Notes under the pieces: generated by a model
The model's database searches: none
Seen by the model: only the letters and a program-made list of their open reading frames with translations
What the model was told of the DNA's origin: nothing
Translations under genes and position numbers: made by a program
Source: Micromonospora costi
Lineage (GTDB): Bacteria > Actinomycetota > Actinomycetes > Mycobacteriales > Micromonosporaceae
Length of the DNA stretch: 64,000 nucleotides
Direction: 5' to 3'
Assembly (NCBI RefSeq): GCF_003626655.1
Contig: NZ_RBAN01000003.1
Location: 930,001-994,000 of the forward strand
Part shown: positions 58,585 through 64,000 of the stretch, piece after piece
Numbering within the stretch: position 1 is the stretch's first letter
Layout: every line of letters starts with the position of its first letter

Positions 58585-61314
58585 GTGGCCGGACCGAAGG
58601 CACGCACGAACCGCGCCGCCGCTCTGCATCGCCGGGCCGCCGCCGCCGCGACGGCCGCCGCCGACATCCTCGACGAGACCCGCCCGGCCCCCGCCGACCA
58701 GCGCCGCCAGTACGACCTGGCGGACCGGCTGCGTACGGTGGCCGCGCTGGTGGCTCCCGGATGGTCCGGGGCTCCCTTCGACAGGCTCACGGCCGACGCA
58801 CCGCCCGGCGAGGGCCCACCACCGTTCGTCCGGATCGGCACGGCCGCTCCGCTGGACGACGCCCGCTTCCCCGCCCTGGTGCCGCTGGTCGGCACGGGTC
58901 ACCTGAGCATCGACACCGATGCCCGGGACGCCCGGGTGGCAGGGCTGCTGCGCGCCGTCCTGCTGCGGTCCCTCGGCGCGACGCCGGCCGGGGCGCTGCT
59001 GGTGCGTGCCGTGGACGCCGTCGGCACGACCCTGGCGCCGTTCGGCGCGCTGGCCGATGCCGGTCTCCTTCCGCCGCCGGCGACGGACGTGGCGGGCCTG
59101 CGGGCGCTGCTGACGGAGGCCGAGCAGTGGGTGGCGCCGGGGGCCAGCGGCCGGAGGCGGCACGACCGGACGCTGCTGCTCGTGATCGCGGCCCTGCCCG
59201 AGCTGACCGGGCCGACCGACCTGGCCCGTATCGAGGCGCTGGCCGAGCAGGGCCCGTCCGCCGGGCTGCACCTGGTCGTCGCGGGCTGGGCCGGTCCCGG
59301 CCCGTACGCCCACCGGCCGCCGCTGCCGCGGGCCACCACGATCGCCCTGCGGAACGCGTACGCGTTGCTGGGCGACCCGCCGGGCACCTCGTTCACGAGC
59401 CCGGGGGCGGAGACGCCGGGCGGGCTGAACTCGCCGGTCTTCGTCGAGTCGGACCCGCCGGGCGACCTGGTCGACGCGGTCTGCCGCCGGCTCGCCGCGC
59501 AGGTCGAGGCGGGTTCCCGGTTGGCGCTGGCCGACCTGCTCCCACCGACCGGCGACGACCTGTGGTCGGCCGACTCCGTCGACGGGCTGACCACGACCGT
59601 GGGCGACGCGGGCGGCCGGCCCGTGCCGCTCGGTTTCACCGAACTGACCCCGCACTGGCTCGTGAGCGGACGCGCCGACGGTGGCCGGGCAGCCTTCCTC
59701 ACGGCGGCGCTGCTCGGCCTCACCGCACGGTACGGCCCGGAGGAACTCGTCCTCTACCTCGCGGACCTGGGTGCCGGCAAGTCCTTCGTGGAGTTCCTCC
59801 AGACCGAACGGGACCGGTCGTGGATCCCGCAGGTGCGGGCGGCCGCGATGACGGCCGACCGGGAGTACGTGCGGGACCTCTTCGAGCAGTTGGCCGCGGA
59901 GGTACGCCGTCGCGAGGAGGCCGCCCGCCGGGCGGGTGGGCAGCGCTTCGCCGAGCTGCGGCAGCACACGGCCCTGCCGCGCATCGTCTGCGTGGTCGAC
60001 AACCTGCCGCTGCTGTTCGCCGAACGGGACCGGCTGGCCGCCGACGCCGCGGCCCGCCTCGACGCGCTTGCCCGGGCCGGCCGGACGTACGGCGTGCACC
60101 TGGTGCTGGCGGGCGCCGGCGCGTTGGGGCTGCCCGGCCGGTCGGACGGCGGGCACCGGGACTCGTTGCTGGGCCAGTTCCCGGTCCGGGTGGCGCTGCC
60201 GGGCGGCGGCGCCGTGCTGGAGCCCACGAACGACTCGGCGGCCGGGCTGCCGGTGGGCAGCGCCGTCGTCAACACCGCGGGCGGGCTGGGCGGCCCCCGG
60301 GGCGCGGTACGCGGACACGAGCGGCTGATCCGGTACCCGGACCCGCAGGACGAACCGGAGGTCGTGGAGCGCCTGCGGCACGAGCTGTGGTCGGCCCGGC
60401 CGGAGGGCAGCGCCCCACCGGTGGTCTTCGCCGGGTACGCCCGGCCGCTGCTCCGCAACGATCCGCGCTTCCGGGCGGCCGCCACCGGGCAGGCCCACGC
60501 GCCTGCGGCGCTGCTGGGCCGGGCGGTCGACGTGGCCCGGTCGACGGTGGCCGTGCCGCTGGGGCCGGCGGCGGGCCGCAACCTGGCGGTCCTGGGACCC
60601 GGCGCGGAGGCGGTCCGGCTGCTGACCACGGCGGTCCGGAGCACCGCGGCGCACCACGCGCCGGGGAGCGCCCGCTTCGTCGTCGCCGCACCCGACCCGG
60701 AGTGCCGTCCGCTGGCCGAGGCGCTGACCGCCGAGCTGGCCGACCGGTACGCGGCCACGATGGTCGACGTCGCCGACCTGCTCGACACGGCGGCGGGCGC
60801 CCCCCGGAACGCCCGAACCGACCCGGACGCCGGCACCAGCCCGGACGCCAACGACGCCAGCATCGTCCCGGGCGCCACCCGAACCAGCCCGGACGCCCGC
60901 ACCAGCCCGGACCCCGGCACGGGGCCGGAGAGTGCCGGGGACGACGGAGACGGTGACACCGCGTGCGGGGCCGAGCAGACGTACCTCGTGATCTTCGGCG
61001 CGGACCGCGCCGGCGCGGACGACCTGCCGGTCGACCGGCTGCGGGCGCTGCTCCGGGAGGGTCCGCCGGCCGGGCGGCACCTGCTCGCCTGGTGGCGGGT
61101 GGTGCCGCCGTTCGCCGCCCTGCTGGGGCCGGAGGACGCGGTGGACAAGCTCGCGGCCGTGGCCGCCGTGGACGTGCCCGGCGCACAGCTCGCCGCCGTC
61201 TTCCACCGGCCGGTGGAGTGGCGGCCACGCCCGGCTCGGGTGGTGCTCTGGGACGGTCCCGACGAGCGGGGTGTGGTGCTGGTCCCGTTCGCCGAGGAGG
61301 GGACGCCACGATGA
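58585..61314 (+). CDS. FtsK/SpoIIIE-like protein with degenerate nucleotide sites
   Basis: 909 aa, no membrane segment. Two FtsK/EccC-like modules: ~340-600 and ~640-890, the second interrupted by a ~40-aa Asp/Ser/Pro/Thr repeat. In module 1 the Walker A position reads S-G-R-A-D-G-G-R-A-A (Arg368 and Ala369 replace Lys and Ser) and Walker B V-V-D-N (Asn473 replaces the catalytic Glu). Module 2 has L-G-P-G-A-E-A-V. It probably cannot hydrolyse ATP and may serve as an adaptor or regulatory subunit of the channel. Start GTG 58585, AGAGGGGG 8 nt upstream. Confidence 0.75.
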   Translation: MAGPKARTNRAAALHRRAAAAATAAADILDETRPAPADQRRQYDLADRLRTVAALVAPGWSGAPFDRLTADAPPGEGPPPFVRIGTAAPLDDARFPALVPLVGTGHLSIDTDARDARVAGLLRAVLLRSLGATPAGALLVRAVDAVGTTLAPFGALADAGLLPPPATDVAGLRALLTEAEQWVAPGASGRRRHDRTLLLVIAALPELTGPTDLARIEALAEQGPSAGLHLVVAGWAGPGPYAHRPPLPRATTIALRNAYALLGDPPGTSFTSPGAETPGGLNSPVFVESDPPGDLVDAVCRRLAAQVEAGSRLALADLLPPTGDDLWSADSVDGLTTTVGDAGGRPVPLGFTELTPHWLVSGRADGGRAAFLTAALLGLTARYGPEELVLYLADLGAGKSFVEFLQTERDRSWIPQVRAAAMTADREYVRDLFEQLAAEVRRREEAARRAGGQRFAELRQHTALPRIVCVVDNLPLLFAERDRLAADAAARLDALARAGRTYGVHLVLAGAGALGLPGRSDGGHRDSLLGQFPVRVALPGGGAVLEPTNDSAAGLPVGSAVVNTAGGLGGPRGAVRGHERLIRYPDPQDEPEVVERLRHELWSARPEGSAPPVVFAGYARPLLRNDPRFRAAATGQAHAPAALLGRAVDVARSTVAVPLGPAAGRNLAVLGPGAEAVRLLTTAVRSTAAHHAPGSARFVVAAPDPECRPLAEALTAELADRYAATMVDVADLLDTAAGAPRNARTDPDAGTSPDANDASIVPGATRTSPDARTSPDPGTGPESAGDDGDGDTACGAEQTYLVIFGADRAGADDLPVDRLRALLREGPPAGRHLLAWWRVVPPFAALLGPEDAVDKLAAVAAVDVPGAQLAAVFHRPVEWRPRPARVVLWDGPDERGVVLVPFAEEGTPR

Positions 61315-61424
61315 GCGATCGCCGATGCTGCGCGGTCGGCGCAGGACCGGGGGGCCGGCGGGGAGCGGGCGCCGTAGCGGCGCGGTGGGGCCGGAACGAG
61401 CGAGGCGGAAGGCGGCGGGCATGA
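61311..61424 (+). CDS. 37-aa mini-ORF bridging the FtsK-like and coiled-coil genes
   Basis: Encodes a Cys-Cys-, Gly- and Arg-rich peptide (M-S-D-R-R-C-C-A-V-G ... R-R-R-A). Its ATG overlaps the upstream stop (ATGA) and its TGA overlaps the next ATG (ATGA). The arrangement is the same as at 50159-50212, so coupling is the likely role. Confidence 0.4.
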   Translation: MSDRRCCAVGAGPGGRRGAGAVAARWGRNERGGRRRA

Positions 61425-62170
61425 GCCGGGACGGGCGTGCTGCGGCCACCGCCACGCAGGCCGACGGCCGGGGTGCGGCAGGGCCGGGCCGGCAGCGTAC
61501 GGCCGGGGAGCGGGAGTCGTCGCCGCCCGTGGCCGCCACGGACGCCTGGCAGGACTACCTGGCCGCGGCGCGGCAGCTGGACGGCGTCCGGCGGGCCGCG
61601 GCGGCCGCCGCCGGTGAGCAGGCCCGGTCCGTCCAGGCGGCCCGTGAGGAACTGACCGAGGTACGCACCCGGCTCGCCGCCCAGCAGTCGCGGCTGCGCG
61701 AGCGGGGCGTACCCCCGATCTCGCTGTTGCCGTCGCCGCCGGAGGTGACCGAGGCCTCCCGGGCGATGGCCGGTGGGCCGGCGACGGTCCTGGCCGCGCT
61801 GCGGACGGCCCGCGAGCGGGTCGAGGCCGCGGACGCGGCGCTGGTGGCCCGGCGGCCGCTCCGGCCGGCGACCTGGTCCGCCCGACCGCGGAACCTTCTG
61901 GTGTACGGGCCGCTGGCGCTGCTGGTGCCGCTCATCCAGGTCGTGGTGTACGCGGCGACGGGCACGGGACCGGCCACCGTGGCGGCGCTGATCTGCGGGC
62001 TGCCGATGCCGGCGGTGGCGTTCGTGGCCGGCTGGCTCGGCGTCGGGCGGATCTTCCGGACGCGCCCGGGTGAGCGGCTGGACCGCACGTCGCGGTTCGG
62101 TGCGCTGGTGTGCCTCGTGCCCGCGGTGCTGGTCACCGCGGGCCTGCTGCTCGCGATGCTGGCCGGCTGA
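61421..62170 (+). CDS. Coiled-coil membrane protein of the secretion-like cluster
   Basis: 249 aa. Disordered head (~45 aa), coiled coil (~48-95: Q-A-A-R-E-E-L-T-E-V-R-T-R-L-A-A-Q-Q-S-R-L), then three to four transmembrane helices (L-V-Y-G-P-L-A-L-L-V-P-L-I-Q-V-V-V-Y; A-L-I-C-G-L-P-M-P-A-V-A-F-V-A-G; C-terminal L-V-T-A-G-L-L-L-A-M-L). Not recognised. Coupled to the FtsK-like gene through the mini-ORF, it may anchor that soluble protein to the membrane. Confidence 0.65.
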   Translation: MSRDGRAAATATQADGRGAAGPGRQRTAGERESSPPVAATDAWQDYLAAARQLDGVRRAAAAAAGEQARSVQAAREELTEVRTRLAAQQSRLRERGVPPISLLPSPPEVTEASRAMAGGPATVLAALRTARERVEAADAALVARRPLRPATWSARPRNLLVYGPLALLVPLIQVVVYAATGTGPATVAALICGLPMPAVAFVAGWLGVGRIFRTRPGERLDRTSRFGALVCLVPAVLVTAGLLLAMLAG

Positions 62171-62225
62171 CGAGCCAGAGACCGCGCGCCGGCCGCACCG
62201 GGGAAGGCGCGGCTCGACACGCCGC

Positions 62226-62260
62226 GGCCGGCCGGACCTGAGTCGCAGGTCGGGCCGGCC
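62226..62260. terminator. Bidirectional terminator between the cluster and folE
   Basis: 14-bp arms with one mismatch (GGCCGGCCGGACCT, 62226-62239, with 62247-62260), 7-nt loop, between converging genes. Confidence 0.75.
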
Positions 62261-62275
62261 GGTGGTACGCGGGCG

Positions 62276-62980
62276 TCAGCGGGGCAGGATGAGGGCCATC
62301 GCCTCGGCCCGCGACTTCGCGTCGTTCTGGAGCGTGCCGCGCACGGCCGAGGTGATCGTCTGTGCGCCGGACTTCTGGATGCCGCGCATCGCCATGCACA
62401 TGTGCTCGCACTCGAGCACGACGATCACGCCGCGCGGCGCGAGCTTGGCCATGAGCAGGTCGGCGATCTGCGAGGTGAGCCGCTCCTGGACCTGCGGGCG
62501 GCGGGCGTAGACCTCGACCAGCCGGGCCAGCTTGGACAGCCCGGTGATCCGCCCGTCGGGGCCGGGGATGTAGCCGATGTGCGCGCTGCCCCGGAACGGG
62601 AGCAGGTGGTGCTCGCAGAGGCTCATCACGTCGATGTCGCGGACGAGCACCAGCTCCTGGTGGTTGGCCTCGAAGGTGGTGCTGAGCACCTGGGCCGGGT
62701 CGACCCGGAGACCGGCGAAGAGCTCGGCGTACGCCCGCGCCACCCGGGCCGGCGTCTGCTGGAGCCCGTCGCGGTCGGGGTTCTCCCCGACCGCGATCAG
62801 GATCTCGCGGACGGCCTTCTCGATCCGGGCCAGGTCGACGGTCTCCTCGACCGGGCCGCCGGTCAGCTTGCCGTTGATCAGGCGGGCGGCGATGTAGTCC
62901 AGCCCGTCGTCACCGTCGGGCTCGGTCGCGGAGGCGGCCAGCCCCCTCTGGGAGCTGGCCGCCGGGTCCGTGCTGCTCAG
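62276..62980 (-). CDS. folE: GTP cyclohydrolase I, apparent CTG start
   Basis: 234 aa. It converts GTP to dihydroneopterin triphosphate, first step of folate synthesis. Zn-binding S-L-C-E-H-H-L-L-P and G-Y-I-P, and conserved E-N-P-D-R-D-G-L-Q-Q-T-P-A-R. That conserved N-terminal part lies upstream of the first ATG/GTG/TTG (GTG 62743), and no such codon occurs in frame between there and the ftsH stop. The best start is CTG 62980, which overlaps the ftsH stop (CTGA), giving translational coupling. Confidence 0.9.
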   Translation of the reverse strand: MSSTDPAASSQRGLAASATEPDGDDGLDYIAARLINGKLTGGPVEETVDLARIEKAVREILIAVGENPDRDGLQQTPARVARAYAELFAGLRVDPAQVLSTTFEANHQELVLVRDIDVMSLCEHHLLPFRGSAHIGYIPGPDGRITGLSKLARLVEVYARRPQVQERLTSQIADLLMAKLAPRGVIVVLECEHMCMAMRGIQKSGAQTITSAVRGTLQNDAKSRAEAMALILPR

Positions 62981-64000
62981 TGTGTACCGTCCGAGTTGTT
63001 CGAGGAGGTGCCACCGACACCCGCCTGCGCGCCGTCGGCCTGGGCCTGCGCCTTGAGCGCCTCCTTCTCCGCCGGCGTGAGCACCGGCGGCTCGGTGGAG
63101 GGCTGGCGCTTGCCGAAGCCGTTGTACGGCGCGAGCGGCGGCCGCTTGACCACCCGGGCGCAGATGCGAGCCATGTCGGCCGTGGAGAGGGTCTCCTTCT
63201 CCATCAGCTCGAGCACGATGTTGTCCAGGACGTCCCGGTACTCGACCAGGATCTCCCAGGCCTCGTCGTGGGCCAGCTCGATGAGCGCCCGCATCTCGCC
63301 GTCGATCTCGGCGGCCACCGCGTCCGAGTAGTCCCGCTCGTGGCCCATGTTGCGGCCGAGGAACGGCTCGTCGCCGCTGGTGCCGTACTTGATCGCACCG
63401 AGCTTGGAGCTCATGCCGTACTGGGTGATCATCGCCCGGGCCAGCTGGGTGGCCTTCTCGATGTCGTTGCCGGCACCGGTGGTGGGCTCGTGGAAGACCA
63501 GTTCCTCCGCGGCCCGGCCGCCCAGCGCGTACGCCAGGGTGTCGATCATCTCGGCCCGGGTCTGGGTGTACTTGTCCTCCGTGGGCAGCACCAGGGTGTG
63601 GCCCAGCGAGCGACCGCGGGACAGGATCGTCACCTTGTGTACCGGCGCGGCGTGCGGCAGCGCCCAGGCGACCAGCGCGTGGCCACCCTCGTGGTACGCC
63701 GTGATCTTCTTCTCCTGGTCGCTCATCACCCGGGTCCGGCGCTGCGGACCGGCGATCACCCGGTCGATCGACTCCTCGAGGGAGTCGTTGGTGATCGCCC
63801 GCTGGTCCTTGCGGGCGGTGAGCAGAGCCGACTCGTTGATCACGTTGGCCAGGTCGGCGCCGCTGAAGCCCGGGGTACGCCGGGCCACCGAGTCGAGGTC
63901 GACGTCGGGCGTGAACGGCTTGCCCTTGGCGTGCACCCGCAGGATGGCCTTGCGGCCCTCCATGTCCGGCGCGTCCACGGGGATCTGCCGGTCGAAGCGG
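62977..64000 (-). CDS. ftsH: ATP-dependent zinc metalloprotease FtsH, C-terminal part
   Basis: The gene runs off the right edge; about 340 C-terminal residues are visible. The end of the AAA domain is present (R-F-D-R-Q-I-P arginine-finger region, F-S-G-A-D-L-A-N-V-I-N-E-S-A), followed by the peptidase domain with zinc motif H-E-G-G-H and third ligand region G-A-G-N-D-I-E-K-A-T. The tail is Ala/Gln-rich and ends N-N-S-D-G-T-H. FtsH degrades membrane and regulatory proteins at the inner membrane. ftsH-folE adjacency is standard in actinobacteria. Confidence 0.95.
   Translation of the reverse strand, partial: RFDRQIPVDAPDMEGRKAILRVHAKGKPFTPDVDLDSVARRTPGFSGADLANVINESALLTARKDQRAITNDSLEESIDRVIAGPQRRTRVMSDQEKKITAYHEGGHALVAWALPHAAPVHKVTILSRGRSLGHTLVLPTEDKYTQTRAEMIDTLAYALGGRAAEELVFHEPTTGAGNDIEKATQLARAMITQYGMSSKLGAIKYGTSGDEPFLGRNMGHERDYSDAVAAEIDGEMRALIELAHDEAWEILVEYRDVLDNIVLELMEKETLSTADMARICARVVKRPPLAPYNGFGKRQPSTEPPVLTPAEKEALKAQAQADGAQAGVGGTSSNNSDGTH

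Noticed and set aside
49472..62170. Complete integrative conjugative element
   Set aside because: No integrase, excisionase, relaxase, replication gene, attachment-site repeat or tRNA boundary was seen in or around the cluster.
62276..62743. folE starting at GTG 62743
   Set aside because: It would remove the conserved N-terminal region of the enzyme (E-N-P-D-R-D-G-L-Q-Q-T-P).
1..64000. tRNA, rRNA, CRISPR arrays, insertion-sequence transposases
   Set aside because: Looked for by eye on both strands; none recognised. A tRNAscan or ISfinder run would be more sensitive.

Overview
The window is about 73% G+C throughout. It carries an actinobacterial set of housekeeping genes (carD-ispD-ispF, lsr2, disA, clpC, the ftsH-folE-folP-folB-folK order) plus a type III polyketide/UbiA cluster of the kind known from Actinoplanes and Micromonospora. 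It is best read as a chromosomal segment of a Micromonosporaceae actinomycete, probably Micromonospora. This is inferred from gene content and order, without any database search. I found no rRNA, tRNA, CRISPR array, transposase, integrase or phage genes.

Layout. 1-2.9 kb: the end of an aminotransferase gene, a tiny secreted peptide, a PQQ-like propeller protein, an SRPBCC protein and an orphan DUF397 protein. 3.1-6.4 kb: tyrosine/homogentisate catabolism, with fahA plus an unknown partner facing hmgA across a 19-bp palindromic operator. 6.5-11 kb: carD-ispD-ispF, a TPR membrane protein and two membrane-anchored unknowns. 11-15 kb: a small biosynthetic cluster (type III PKS, acyl-CoA-dehydrogenase-like flavoprotein, methyltransferase, UbiA prenyltransferase) that probably makes a prenylated alkyl(hydro)quinone. 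15-22 kb: a lipoprotein, radA, disA, def, an ACT regulator and mutY. 22-27.5 kb: clpC, lsr2 and lysS, with a 0.6-kb gene-free block holding DnaA-box-like and ClgR-box-like sites. 27.5-36.5 kb: cofactor biosynthesis (coaX, nadC, nadB, panD, panC) with some unknowns. 36.5-38.8 kb: a two-gene operon of a MidA/NDUFAF7-like methyltransferase and an orphan nuoD. 39-49 kb: a disordered membrane protein, an osmoprotectant (glycine-betaine type) ABC transporter, several membrane proteins and folP-folB-folK-DUF3180. 49.1-62.2 kb: a plus-strand cluster resembling a Gram-positive type IV secretion/conjugation channel. 62.3-64 kb: folE and the 3' part of ftsH.

The most unusual part is the 13-kb type-IV-secretion-like cluster, which sits between folE and folP, genes usually adjacent in actinobacteria. 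It encodes a VirB2-sized two-helix protein, a VirB3/PrgI-like protein, a VirB4 ATPase with a long proline-rich head, a VirB6-like polytopic protein, VirB8/TcpC-like stalk proteins, a bifunctional lysozyme-like/M23 wall hydrolase and an FtsK/SpoIIIE-like protein whose nucleotide-binding motifs have decayed. No relaxase, origin of transfer or integrase is visible. Its only strong promoter overlaps a near-consensus SOS (LexA) box. Two tiny ORFs (17 and 37 codons) are wedged between larger genes by start/stop overlaps.

Expression signals: at least eleven genes have a TANNNT -10 hexamer 6-8 nt before the start codon and no ribosome-binding site, so they are probably leaderless. Others have clear GGAGG-type sites, used here to fix starts. 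Strong hairpin terminators separate most convergent pairs. Several inverted or dispersed repeats (440-499 with 21885-21944; 34001-34078; 38876-39025) look like small non-autonomous intergenic elements.
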